Assembly: GCA_012845835.1 (NCBI GenBank)
Contig: JABAKD010000006.1
Span: 6,750,318 to 6,814,317 of the forward strand
Source of the DNA: Undaria pinnatifida
Taxonomy: Eukaryota > Sar > Phaeophyceae > Laminariales > Alariaceae
Direction: 5' to 3'
DNA length: 64,000 nt
Below, in pieces: positions 10,550-20,149 of this stretch. The notes below the pieces were generated by a model. It ran no database searches, was not told the origin of the DNA, and saw nothing but the letters and a program-made list of their open reading frames with translations. A program made the position numbers and the translations under genes. The number at the start of each line of letters is the position of its first letter. Position 1 is the first letter of the stretch.

Positions 10550-10825
10550 AGCCACTCGCGAGTCGTTCCGCCCCCCCAACTCTTCTTTGACGAAATCGCC
10601 GGTTTCAAAACCAAAACCAGCTCCCGGTCGTGTCTCCTGCAATACGGTGTGTGTCCCTCGACACCCCGACGTCATCGATCGATAGGCCTTTGCACACAAG
10701 GAAATATATGGATACTTTGTTTTCAATCGTATCCTTCCTTGGGTCGAGCAGCCACGAAACGTTCGTTCAAGAAAATCGCGTGTTTTTTTGGGGGGACTAC
10801 AGTAGTATCAGTCTCGCGCGGTAGT
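10550..10825 (+). repeat. Dispersed repeat (copy at 26030-26300)
   Basis: Shares 'gaaatcgccggtttcaaaac', 'gtgtgtccctcgacaccc', 'cctttgcacacaagg' and 'cacgaaacgttcgt' with 26030-26300, and matches 4575-4755 in reverse. No conserved frame was found. Confidence 0.6.
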
Positions 10826-11027
10826 GACAAAATGGGGTATAAAATAACACGTCCCCTATCGTGGCCTTGATCACACACAAGGTGACGACAGATTTTTCAG
10901 AGCAGAAAAAATGGAACACGCGCGGCCCACGTATCAAGCAGTTTGCAAAGCTGAGAATAGATCGTTCAATTTTGTCGAAGGCATAGCTTTTTTATTTTCG
11001 AAGTGTGCTTTTCTTCACCAACTCCAC

Positions 11028-12073
11028 CTGTCATTGGCGTCGTCCTTGAAGCAGCCTTTCCACCTCATCCTCTTCCCGTAGATTTTCCCGGGGTAAATCG
11101 ATTCTCCCGTTGACTGACCTCCCACCGCGGTGGTCGGCGACGGGCTTGTCCGACTGCCGTCATCAGACATCGAAGTCGACTCTTCCTCTTGCTCGTCGTC
11201 ATCGTTGCCTGGCGATGATGTTGTTGATGATGATGGAAAGGTTGTTGGCTGTGAAGTCGCCTTAGCGTTTACGACGAGCCCCGTCCCTGGCGATGACCCC
11301 CCGGGCGACTCCGATGGCGACGTCCCTGGCGATGACCCCCCGGGCGACTCCGATGGCGACGGCGTCTGCATCGTATTTTGGTTGTTGTTTTTTGTGGTCG
11401 GACTTTCCGTAGAGCTTTCCGCGGAATTTTCCGCCGTCGGCGATTCCGTCGGATTTTCCGTCGTCGGGCCATCCTTTGATTTTTCGGTCGGTGAAGGAGT
11501 CGGCTTTTCCGTCGACTCTTCCGTCTGCCTTTGCGCTGTCGGCTTTTCCGCTGCCGGTTTCTCTGTTGGCTTTTCCGTGGTTGGCTTCTCCGCCGCTGGC
11601 TCTGCCGTAGGTTTATTAGTCCTACTTTCCGTCGGTGAAGGGGAAGGGGTTGGTTTTTGCGTTGGATTTTCCGTTCGCTTTTCCGCCGTCGGTTTTTCTG
11701 TTGGTTTTTCCGCCGTCGGCGTTTCCGTCGGCTTTTCGGTTGGTTTTTCCGTCGGCAAAGGGGTTGGTTCCGGCGTCGACACCGCCGTAGACTCGCTCGC
11801 TGACTTCGGAGTCGGCGCAGGCGCAGCCGTGGGCACATTCGTCTTAGAGTCCGCCTTGCTGCTGCTCGATTCAGACGTTGGAGCATTCGGTTTCTCGGAT
11901 GCCGACGTCGGCCCATTCGCCGGTTCGGACGCTGACGATGGTTCGCCGGCAGCGGTCGACGACGGCGCCGGAGTGGACGGGCTAGCAGTTGAAGTAGACA
12001 CCACTTTGGGCGCGATGCTAGGGGTCGAGGACTTCTTCGTGGAAACGCTGTCTCTGAAATTGGCCACCACCGT
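11028..12073 (-). CDS. Protease gene, exon 9: end of catalytic domain, Thr/Pro/Ser linker, start of WSC domain 1
   Basis: Acceptor CAG at 12076-12074, donor GTGGAG at 11027 (phase 2). The first codons, TVVANFRDSV, complete the catalytic domain in phase with RQSA of exon 8. About 300 residues of linker follow, rich in Thr, Pro, Ser, Glu and Lys with repeats such as EKPTEKPT and AEKPT, then SPSESPGGSSPGTSPSESPG twice. Such linkers are typical of heavily O-glycosylated secreted proteins. It ends with RWKGCFKDDAND, the opening of a WSC domain. An open frame of similar length on the opposite strand mirrors the repeats and is rejected. Confidence 0.9.
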
Positions 12074-12174
12074 CTGCCGCAGATTGAAAAATCGATTCCG
12101 GGTATTTTTTTTCGTCCCCAGGTGAAATGTTCGGTGCGGCACCCGAGACGCATGTTGTTGTCACCAAAATTCAA

Positions 12175-12595
12175 TTTCCCGCGAATTTCGGTGCATGTAT
12201 ATACCCGAAGCGCGTGTCGGGTCGCCCGACGCACGGGGGGATGTGGTACATTTCCCGTGTGTTTGGGTGTACCCAGGCGGCGCGTCGTGTTGTCGTACCC
12301 ATGGGAGAGGGGGGGTATGATTCCGTGCGGTTCGGTGCGCACACGAGGGGTGTGTTGTTTCGCCGGATCCACGGGGGGGTGGAAAGTTTTTCGTATACAT
12401 TTCGGTGTCCCCGGGGCGAACGTTATGTTGCCAGACCCACACGGGGGGGGGGAAAGTTTTCCGTGTACATTTCGGTGTCCCCGGGGCGTATGTCATGTCG
12501 CCAGATCCACGGGGGATGGTAAGTTCCCGGTGCATTTTGGGGTGCCCGGGGGCCGTGTGTTATTGACGGGCCCACAGCGGGGGTGGTCGACGATC
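12175..12595 (+). repeat. Tandem 71-74 bp repeats
   Basis: About six imperfect units, each with 'catttcggtgtccccggggc', then 'ttgccagacccac' and a G-run. Found in the intron between exons 8 and 9. Units nearest exon 9 are more diverged. Confidence 0.8.
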
Positions 12596-13059
12596 GTTAG
12601 TGCCGAAGGAAGTCGGCCAGCGGAGACGCGCGTGCCCGCGGGAGGAGTGGGTCGATGATATTTAGCGGCGAGTAAAACCGGTGCGGATGCGCGTGCCCAT
12701 GACACAGGGAGTAGTCGACAATATTTTTTTGTTGCGATGAAAAAGCCAGCGTAGATAAGCGTGTGCCGTCATGAGGCAGCGGTGTAGGAGGGGGTAGTGA
12801 TGGAGGCGGAGAGATGGAGGGGTGGCGGGAAAGCAGGAAGCGGGTGGAGGGTGGTTAAACGTTGTTATTGACTTATTCTAGTTTTTTTTTCTCATATCCG
12901 ACAATGTGCAGCATGAGTTTCAACATCCATCACCCATAGACATTCCCAAAAAGTGAACGAAAAAATCCAAGGAAAACCCTCGTTGTCGCACGTGCAGAGC
13001 CAAAAAAAACAAAAAAAGAGTCCACCCTCTTTTCCCGGATTTTTTGGGGGAGAACTTAC

Positions 13060-13201
13060 CGCCGACTGCCGAATGACCCTCGCGTTGTTTTCCGTCGCGC
13101 TTCCCTGCAACACGTTGGCGTACTTCTTGTCAGGGTTCGAGAAAATGTTCACGCGCGGAGCCGATACACAGCCCGACTCGTAAGCCATGATGGTTCGATA
13201 C
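13060..13201 (-). CDS. Protease gene, exon 8: catalytic domain with Met-turn
   Basis: Acceptor CAAG at 13205-13202, donor GTAAGT at 13059. In phase it reads YRTIMAYESGCVSAPRVNI, then FSNPDKKYANVLQGSATEN and NARVIRQSA. TIMAY holds the Met of the Met-turn found below the zinc site in metzincins, and FSNPD with the final NARVIRQ helix are usual at this place in reprolysin-like M12/M72 peptidases. Phase 2 in, phase 0 out. Confidence 0.93.
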
Positions 13202-13249
13202 CTTGAAAAAACAAAACAACACCGAGGGGGGAGGGGGGGAGGGGGAGGA

Positions 13250-13450
13250 GGGAGGAGGCGTACTCATTTGTTGCTTGCCTTACTCGTCTGACCATTGACC
13301 ACGCCTCCGTTTCGAGACGGAGCACTGTTCCTACTCCTAACACAGACACCTCCAACATTTGGGCGCTCATTACGTTTCTTCCACGCATTACCTGAACAGC
13401 ATTTTGCGTGTTTTATCTCCTTCCTCACTGGCCGTCTGTGGCGACCACCT
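13250..13450 (-). mobile_element. LINE 3'-end fragment
   Basis: Same terminal block as 18672-18900: after a G-rich run, 'gtactcatttgttgcttgcc', 'gaccattgacc', 'cgagacggagcac', 'caacatttgggcgctcatta' and the 'gtctgtggcgaccacc' stretch. It is truncated to about 200 bp. Confidence 0.65.
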
Positions 13451-13539
13451 ATCACACCGGGGGATGGGGGGATTGCAGTACTCATGCCGTGCATGGCTGT
13501 AGTGTTTTTGTTTTTGTGCTCATCCCACATACTCTATTT

Positions 13540-13750
13540 GCACTTTTTCTTTCTCCTTCTATCTCCCTAGCCGTAACTCAGGTCCAGGTTCACCAAGCAG
13601 GCTCTTCTCCCCCCTCCCAACTGCAGAACGCGCCTTGGTCTTAAGTCGCGAGAATAATTCACCATTTACTTCCCTCGCCGACTCGCGTCGAAATTTGCTT
13701 ACCCGCGCTGTAAAGCGCTGTCGGCAGTTGGTGTCTCCAGAAAATATAAT
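13540..13750 (+). repeat. Dispersed repeat (copy at 25780-25950)
   Basis: Shares 'ctccctag.cgtaac.cag', 'aagcaggctcttc' plus a C-run, and 'cgcgagaat.attc' with 25780-25950. Function unknown. Confidence 0.5.
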
Positions 13751-13954
13751 TCTCACATACCGATATTTGAACCCCTGACTACAACCTTACTTGTGCTCGA
13801 GGTTAACCAATAGACCACCGGGGCAATCGGCAGGCGCATCGGGGGTAGGGATAGAAGTCGCGTTTCGGGTAAATCGTTTAGGCCATATTTTGTGAGCGCC
13901 TTTGAGCCAACAAAACGGTAACATTCGACTGTTTTTGTTTTACGTGGTATGACG

Positions 13955-14060
13955 CGTTTTGCTGGTGTTTTCGACACGATGACATGATCACCCTCGAGGC
14001 GGACACGCAGTCCGGCTCGTAAGCCACATGATGGGTCGATGCCTTGAACATCATGTTAAT
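13955..14060 (-). pseudogene. Echo of exon 8 (5' edge) with its acceptor
   Basis: Minus strand: a TTCAAG acceptor near 14050, then ASTHHVAYEPDCVSASRV, against YRTIMAYESGCVSAPRV of exon 8. The Met of the Met-turn is lost (TIM to THH). Weak similarity may continue for another 60 bases. It lies about 800 bp upstream of the real exon in the same intron. Confidence 0.8.
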
Positions 14061-14407
14061 ATGGGGGAGGGGGGGAGGGAGATGGAAGTCAACCCACTTT
14101 TCAAACGCCAATCCTAAAGAAACAGCCAGCAAAATTCACTAGTCGGGAACTCCTTTAGGCCAACCCACGACCCTAGTGCTTGGCCAAACCTCCCCTCCTC
14201 CCGAGATGTCTGGTTTTCTCGAGCTTTCTTGCCCTCCGACGTAGAATAAACCCAATAGATTAGCCATTTAACCGCAATGGGATGGATGCTACTCATTGCA
14301 GAAGTAATGCTCCGGCCATATACGTATATTCAATGCTGGACTAAACAAGGTATCTGGTAGTCAGGACCAGAGGCCGAACCGTATATGAAGTATACCACGC
14401 CCTACGC

Positions 14408-14860
14408 TGTACACCACACCGCCTGCGGTATACCACCCCGGTGATAACTCATTTTAAAACCCACAATTTATCACCGGGGGTTGTGGTAATCTATCACCGG
14501 CGGCGTCATATACACACCGCCACATGCGGTAGGCGTCTTGTGTACTCACGCGTTCTTTCCCTCGCAGTATCGGAAGCCGCGCAAGCGTAAACGAGGCCCG
14601 CATCCGAGCTAACTTTGTCGTGGTTCGCGCCCCAAGTCGTGTCGAGATCTCCGGTAGAAAGTACGCCACTCACCGTACTATCTCGTAGACTAATAACCGA
14701 TCGTCGATTCATCCTGAGCCAACTCAAAGTCCTCGTGATTGACCAAGCGCCCCCTAGGGTGCGGATTAGCGTTAGGGTCGGGATTGGGTCAGGATCCCGA
14801 GGTGGCTGGTGTAACTCATGCGTTCTTTCCCTCTCACTACTAGATGCCGTACCGTATACG
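14408..14860 (-). pseudogene. Two echoes of exon 7 (3' edge) with intron sequence
   Basis: At about 14541-14650 the minus strand retains GANHDKVSSDAG and a GTGAGT donor near 14540, against GANHDKVNSDVG in the real exon. It lacks the HExxH part, and the frame breaks at each end. A shorter copy at about 14820-14860 keeps only the exon end and a GTTA-type donor. Intron sequence beyond the donor ('accgggggt', 'ctacgctgtacaccaca') is also repeated, so the duplicated unit crossed the splice site. Confidence 0.85.
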
Positions 14861-15033
14861 ACGGTGTATTTCACACCCTACGCTGTACAACACGCCCTAC
14901 GGTATACCACCCACCCACCCTGGTGATGTCTTATTTTCAAGCGCATAATTTACCGTCTGGGGTACGGTAATTTTATCACCGGGGGTGTTGTACACCCTGA
15001 CACATACGCTATACAGGAGCCTGGGTCACTCAC

Positions 15034-15222
15034 GCGTTTTTTCCCTGGCAATGTCGAAAGCCGTAGGCGTAAGCATGGCCCACATCCGAGTTAACTTTGT
15101 CGTGATTCGCCCCCAGATTGTGGCCGATCTCGTGTATGTGCGAGAAATTCACGAGGCAGTTGGTGTGCACGACGGAGTAGCCGTACTTCTCAAAGGCGGC
15201 CGTGGGGCTCCGCATCGAAAAC
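15034..15222 (-). CDS. Protease gene, exon 7: zinc-binding site
   Basis: Acceptor CAG at 15225-15223, donor GTGAGT at 15033. It reads FSMRSPTAAFEKYGYSVVH, TNCLVNFSHI, then HEIGHNLGANHDKVNSDVG and HAYAYGFRHCQGKNA. HEIGHNLGANHD is the complete metzincin motif HExxHxxGxxHD: three zinc-ligand His and the catalytic Glu. 'GF.MRSPTAAF..Y.YSVV...C' before it is typical of bacterial-type reprolysin-like M12/M72 peptidases. It should hydrolyse peptide bonds outside the cell or in the wall. Nothing in the core looks inactivated. Confidence 0.96.
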
Positions 15223-15499
15223 CTGATAAAACAGCGTGGTTATTTTGGGATACGAAGGAAAAAACCGGTGCGGATGTGAGTTGGATAACCATATGTCGCC
15301 AAAGAGTTTTATGTTGGCTAAGGTAAAAACAATAAACGGATTTGTCCCTTGCGGCAACTCGTGTCATTCTGCGATTTTGTGTCTGACAGATGCGTGCATG
15401 GCTCGCATTGCGCTTTTAGGTTGAAGTTTTTTTGTTTTTTTTTTGCTGTTTTTTCTCGTCCGTTCTGTTGTCTTCGCACTTCTCTTTATTTTTCCCTCT

Positions 15500-15700
15500 T
15501 TATTTTTCCCTCCCTCCCATGGTGGTAATTCAGATCCGCGGTCGCTGCGGAAGAAACACAGCAGTGAGCGCCCAAATGTTGGAGGTGTCTCTTTTAGGAA
15601 TAGGAAGGTTGGTCTGTCTCGAAAAGGGATGCGTTATCAATGGCCAAAAATGACTAAGGCAAGCAACAACTGTTGAGTACGCCCCCCATCTCCCGCTGCC
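15500..15700 (+). mobile_element. LINE 3'-end fragment, plus-strand orientation
   Basis: The plus strand reads SERPNVGGVSFRNRKVG... and MTKASNN, the terminal block of the LINE, then 'ggcaagcaacaactgttgagtacg' and a C-rich tract. It is the only clear copy in this orientation; its tail is C-rich on plus, which supports the C tract being part of the 3' end. Confidence 0.65.
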
Positions 15701-15781
15701 GCCCCCTCCCTCCCACTCTCGGTTATGCGTCTACCGCTAAGCATGAAATGAGTGCACCCTCCCCCCCCCTCCCTCTCTCAC

Positions 15782-15933
15782 CCGATGCCACACGTGTCGA
15801 GATAAAACCCCACTAGCTGGACGAGATCGGCGCCGTACTTGTCTCTGAGGGCGTGGACCCCGCTAGCTTTTCCGGTTCCCTTGAAGAGGTCGAAAACCGC
15901 ATCCGCGATGTCGTCGGTCTCGTCGTAGTCGAT
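15782..15933 (-). CDS. Protease gene, exon 6: catalytic domain
   Basis: Acceptor CGCAG at 15938-15934, donor GTGAGAG at 15781. It reads IDYDETDDIADAVFDLFKG, TGKASGVHALRDKYGADLV and QLVGFYLDTCGIG. 'V..LRDKYGADLVQL.......CGIG' is the conserved strand-helix segment before the zinc site in reprolysin-like peptidases. Phase 0 in, phase 2 out; the final Gly is split with exon 7. No echo of this exon was seen. Confidence 0.93.
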
Positions 15934-16032
15934 CTGCGGGTGAGTTTTTGTTTTCGGGCATTTTTTTTGTTAGTTTTGTCCTTTTTTTTTCCCAGCATCC
16001 GGTAGCACAAACTGAGGAAAATAAATTTGACT

Positions 16033-16140
16033 ATGCGGGGGAACGCAGTAATCAGGACCATATGTCGCGAGTAAAAAATGAGTAATATACAGGTTTTAGT
16101 GTTTATCGTAGGTCCTGATTACTATATGTCGCCCCCCGTA
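16033..16140. mobile_element. Palindromic MITE-like element (relative of MITE-E)
   Basis: 'gtaatcaggaccatatgtcg' near 16037 is inverted at about 16110-16132 ('taggtcctgattactatatg'), followed by 'ccccccgta'. The layout matches the 105-bp elements at 26835, 34045 and 41634, but with 'atcagga' in place of 'aatagga'. One end also appears at 58020-58050. Confidence 0.55.
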
Positions 16141-16194
16141 AACAGGAGAGATATACGCCTCTTAGGAGGTTGAAACCGGGGACGACACGTGACC

Positions 16195-16450
16195 CGTGAT
16201 ACGATAGAGGTTCACCCTTATTTTTTTTGTGATGTTCCTCGATTTTGGAGGTTAAGACCTCCTCTAAAAACCGATTTGGAGAGAAAAATAAACCGCTGCA
16301 GGATCGAAAAATACTCATGGTCTAGGTACACAACGAGAAGAATGCAAAATAAACGGGGCGTATTTTCCGACGATTTTGGGTCAAGGAGCCCCGTCGTTCA
16401 GAAAACATTTTCGCCGAAAAAAGGTACACCTCTTTTGTGGCGTGCATCAC
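16195..16450 (+). mobile_element. MITE-B copy
   Basis: Begins ATACGATAGAGGTTCACCC and ends with the inverted counterpart AAAAAAGGTACACCTCTTTTG. The body matches 584-845 closely, including 'cggggcgtattttccgacg' and 'ccccgtcgttcagaaaac'. Confidence 0.7.
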
Positions 16451-16514
16451 CCTTGTTGTTGTTTATGATGGACAACGATCACAGACTGCAGTAGTTGGAG
16501 GGGAGGGTGTATTC

Positions 16515-16760
16515 ATGTAGTCTAATAGCCGTAGTCGTATGACCATTGACCCTTGCCTCCTCAAAATTCCTGGACGGAGCACGATGGTCCGGCTTTCATC
16601 GACCACGCAGACATTGCGTGCACCAAGCGCGCGAAGCGCCGTTTGGTGGTCGGCGAATCGCTTGAAGGGCGGGCTGCAGTCTACTATTAATAAGAGCCAC
16701 TTGTGAGGCAGACTTCCACGTTTTGTGCTTACTTTCTTGCATGCGGATGACAACTTCAAC
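16515..16760 (-). repeat. SINE-like repeat, partial
   Basis: Shows the tail landmarks ('tagccgtagtcgtatgacc', 'ctggacggagcac', 'ggctttcatcgacca') and the 'aagcgccg' and 'gaggcagacttcc' segments. Truncated before the distal part. Confidence 0.65.
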
Positions 16761-16879
16761 TTAAGACCGGTGACAATGAAAGATCAACAGTTGAAAATTC
16801 CTGAAGATCCCAGCTAAACTTTGCCTAAACGGCCGCCCATGGACTCAATTAGGTAGATTTTTTTTTGGAAACACTCCAG

Positions 16880-17480
16880 AATTCCGGGAAAAAAACGATT
16901 TATCGCGGCGATCTTGGCCAACATCGGCCTGAGAATTTCTCTAGCAGATCTTGGATTAGACGCGGCGCAATTTCATGTTCTCCACACACTTCGTTCGACG
17001 ACATCAACAACAGCGTCGTGAACTCTGAACGTGGCGAGCTCGTTAGGGGCTCCGACCCCCCCTTGGTGTACAGCGCCCACTCTACGGCCTGTGATTTGTG
17101 GGGGGCGCCGATCAGGCCTCTATTATAAACACATTTGGCGGCTGGCGTGCAGAAAGCTGAGACAAAAACTCTCTATCGTCTCCCAACGGGCGAAAACCAG
17201 AATTTTGAGAGGATGTGACGGAAGACCACAGGACAACGCAAGCAACATTTCACGCCCTAGGGCATGCATCGAGATTAACTCTTCAGAGCTGTCACCTACA
17301 CTCATTGTGGCCTCGTCCGGAACAAAGAGGAATGACCATGGGTTGTCTCTATCTCGAGATCGAAGGTCAATCGTGTTTGGTCGACAGTGTTGATCAATGC
17401 TTGGTGAAAATAGACAAGTTGACCTGTTGGACCGCATAACCCAAAAAAATAGCCAGAAAGAAAACATTTTAGTCATTCTT
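16880..17480 (-). other. Unidentified protein-like stretch in intron 5
   Basis: Two abutting minus-strand frames have ordinary protein composition, unlike the surrounding repeats: one with VPDEATMSVGDSSEELISMH and ALGREMLLALSCGL, the next with KSQAVEWALYTKGGSEPL and IAPRLIQDLLEKFSG. There is no repeat match in the window. It could be a decayed mobile-element gene or chance; plus-strand frames are also open. No family recognised. Confidence 0.25.
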
Positions 17481-17929
17481 TCCCCATAGCGACGTTACCC
17501 GGAATGTTTCAGCAAATAACCCCAAAAAAAGTTTGCAAACTTTTATGCCAAGCTATCGGCTTTCAATTGCCATAGGTCTAATGTATGTATTTTCTGATGC
17601 GGCCATTTCCAGAGAAAGCAACGGGGACACAATGCAACTGCCGCCTTGAGGGGGGTGAAGTGGTTTCGTTAATATAGCTTCGAGAACAACAACAGCGCTA
17701 TTAATAGCTGCCTGACAGCTACGGTCGCGGCTGATCATGCTCGTGCAGCCTTCTATCTCCGCTACGACGGCGTGTGTTCTTCTTTCTGCACAACGCCTGC
17801 TCCGTAGCCACGTCCTATCATACCAGCGGCTAGATCACACCAACGGGATTTGTAAACATCCAATTTTTCTCTACAAGCAACAAAGACACGGGGTACGGTA
17901 GGGCGATTATTTTGTTTTTTTCGAGCCTT

Positions 17930-18145
17930 TTGTTGCAGTCGCTCGGGGTCGCTCGCGCGAGTGCCCCCCCTGCCGTTGCGGTCCAATCTTGACCTTTCGT
18001 GTTGTTCTAGTATTCCCAAATGAAACCGCGACGGCAAGGGTAAGCTACGGGGCGCCAAAAAAGAAATAACGCCCAAAGTCCCTTTCTCTGTGAAGTGCAG
18101 GGTCGCTCTGGGAGTGGCTCAAACCCAGCGACGAACGTGAGGGTA
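17930..18145. repeat. Dispersed repeat with CTCGCGCGAG ends
   Basis: Second copy of the 6860-7085 repeat: 'tcggggtcgctcgcgcgagtg', a C-run, 'atgaaaccg', 'ggtaagctacgg.gcgcca', 'agtgcagggt', and 'gagtggctcaaacccagc'. Confidence 0.6.
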
Positions 18146-18447
18146 TATCATAACTGTCGTAACATCTCCCCTAGCTTAGCCTTGCTCACAACGTGCCAAC
18201 TGCAATACTTTGACATGTGTTGGGTAAAACAGTTAAAATGAACCGCACAGATCCAACCCTGGAAATACGTGCTACATCGTGCAGATCGTACGGCTCCCAA
18301 CCGGTAACACGAGCTAGACCACACAGATCATACAGATCTTCCCTGAAAGCTGTAGTTCGTCAAGCAGGGATTGGTGATCTATGCGTCTGAACCGTGTTTT
18401 TGTTTTTTCCACTAGACGATGACACGGCGCGGAGAAAGAGCACGCAC

Positions 18448-18633
18448 CCATTCCATGTGCACCATGTTCAGGGACACTTCCGCTCCTTCTCCCAGAGAGT
18501 CCTTCAAAGCGTTGTTCGCCCCCTCATACGCGGTGATGATGTCCGTCTCCATTTGATCATTACTCCTCGTAGGGCCATCCAAATCGTCGGTCCCGCTCTT
18601 CGATTTCGTCGTGTACAGCACCATTACATCGAT
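18448..18633 (-). CDS. Protease gene, exon 5: start of catalytic domain
   Basis: Acceptor TTTTTCAG at 18641-18634, donor GTGCGT at 18447. It reads IDVMVLYTTKSKSGTDDLD, QMETDIITAYEGANNALKDS, then GAEVSLNMVHMEW. 'IDVMVLYT....' followed by an amphipathic helix with 'I..A...AN.AL..S' is the beginning of reprolysin-like M12/M72 catalytic domains. Both phases are 0, so it joins exon 4 (SSTT|IDVM) and exon 6 (HMEW|IDYD). Confidence 0.93.
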
Positions 18634-18671
18634 CTGAAAAACGGCAATCGAAAAAGTTTGCACCATTTAGG

Positions 18672-19440
18672 GCGGGGAGGGGAGGGGGGGGGGGGCTTAA
18701 TTGTTGCTTGCCTTAGTCATTTGACCGTTGACCACGACATCCCTGTCGAGACGGAGCACCTTCACCTTTCCTACTCCTAATAGAGACACCTGTGGGCGCT
18801 CATTATGCTTCTTCCATAAATTACATAGAAACTGTTTGCTTTTCCTATCCCCGTCCTGTTTCGCCGTCTGCGGCCACCATCTATCTCCTAGGATAGCGAT
18901 CGTTTTCTCGCTACTCTTTTAGCCTGCCAACCTCTTCCATGTCACATACGTCTAATTTCTTCGTCTCCTCCTTTAACGCATCGCGCTGCTCCTTGTATAT
19001 TTCACATTCTCCTACTGTGTGAGTTCTACCCTATTATTGTGCCACACGGGCACATATTTACAGCCACGTCTTCCTCCTCCCGACCACTGGTATATATCTT
19101 TCTTCTTTCTGGTAGGTCCAGGTCCCCTACACGAAATCGCAGTTTCAGCTTTTTCGCGCAGTCCATTCGGCCGTGCAAATCCCTTTTCATAACCAATATC
19201 TTCCCTCAACCCCCCGCATATCTCTAAGTGCTTCTCCTCTTTCATCTTATTTATTGGCGCTAGCCTTTCCTTTTCTTCTATTCTTTCATTTACTTCTGTC
19301 TAGTACCCGCCAAACTTCTCTATAGACAGCAGTACCTCTTCTTGGTTTCCCTCTGAACCCTTCCACATTTTCTCGACTACGTTATCCCATCTTATTCCAT
19401 TTTATTATTTTCTCCCATACAGCCCAATCAGCTATGGGAG
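18672..19440 (-). mobile_element. LINE 3' end (about 770 bp), decayed
   Basis: Minus-strand pieces in order: IADWAVWEKIIKW, NVVEKMWKGSEGNQEE, LSIEKFGGY, EEKHLEICGGLREDIGYEKG, MCPCG-like 'NMCPCGTII', VGECEIYKEQRDALKEETKK, a 'WWPQTAKQ'-like stretch, the terminal NVGGVSxRSRNG block, then GGCAAGCAACAATTAAG and C-runs. The CxC...H...C knuckle with ECE.YKE after it is usual C-terminal to the RT of LINE ORF2. Frames change several times; 5' truncated. Confidence 0.75.
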
Positions 19441-19489
19441 GGGGAGGGGGATTGGGGGGGGGGTGGGGGGATTGGGGGGGGGGGGTGAG

Positions 19490-20065
19490 GGGAGGGGCAC
19501 TCAGTTTGTGCATGGCCGTAGTCGTATGACCATGGACCCTCGCATCCCTACTATGCCGGGACGGAGCATGTCGGGTTTTCACCAACCAGGCAGACATTGC
19601 TTCGCCAAGCGCGAAGCGCCGTGAGGTGTTCGGCGAGTCGCATGAAGGGTGAACTGCATCGTTCCGAGAACCGCTCGTAAGACAGACTTCGGGACCTTGT
19701 GCCTATTCTCTTGCTTATGGATGACGGCGCCAATGAGTTACTTTGTGTTCTGGCGTGGCCACTCCATAGACAGCAATGGGTATTGCTATGTGACTGCTTC
19801 GTGGGTGCCTTACCATATCCACACTACGTCATGCGGTCATTCTCCTTGTGCGGAGTTCGGGTTCTCCACCCCACACCATATGATCTAACTCGATATCCAT
19901 CCTGGCGACGACCAAAATAAGCAAAAGCGGCACCGCCTGGTTGTCTAGCTCACGCAGTGATTGACATGTTTTACAGCGTCGTTGCCAACCAACGCCAACC
20001 CAATATACATACGATGTTTTACAGCTCCGGTGCCAACCAAGGCCAACTATTATATATATATTAAT
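19490..20065 (-). mobile_element. SINE-like repeat, longest copy with 53560-54125
   Basis: About 575 bp bordered on the left by poly-G (19440-19490). Plus-strand landmarks: 'gtttgtgcatggccgtagtc', 'tatgccgggacgga', 'gggttttcaccaaccaggca', 'gaggtgttcggcgagtcgca', 'cgtaagacagacttcggga', 'gtgttctggcgtggccactc', 'tgcggagttcgggttctcca', 'ccaaccaacgccaaccc'. No conserved frame. Its first 60 bases (3' end in minus sense) match the LINE tail, as in SINE/LINE pairs. No Pol III boxes were identified, so SINE status is inference. Confidence 0.7.
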
Positions 20066-20149
20066 ATTATGGAGGAAGATGGGGGGGGGGGCCCGGGTGG
20101 ATAAAGAAGGTTGATAGATAAGCGGAGGGTGCGGGGGCTAGGGGAGGGA

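Noticed and set aside
11130-12125. 331-codon plus-strand frame opposite exon 9
   Set aside because: Mirror of the Thr/Pro/Ser linker repeats; the minus strand is supported by splice phase and by WSC and catalytic motifs.
18700-19250. Host gene on plus strand in LINE regions
   Set aside because: Plus frames are antisense to the LINE 3' coding region, which is shared among several copies.
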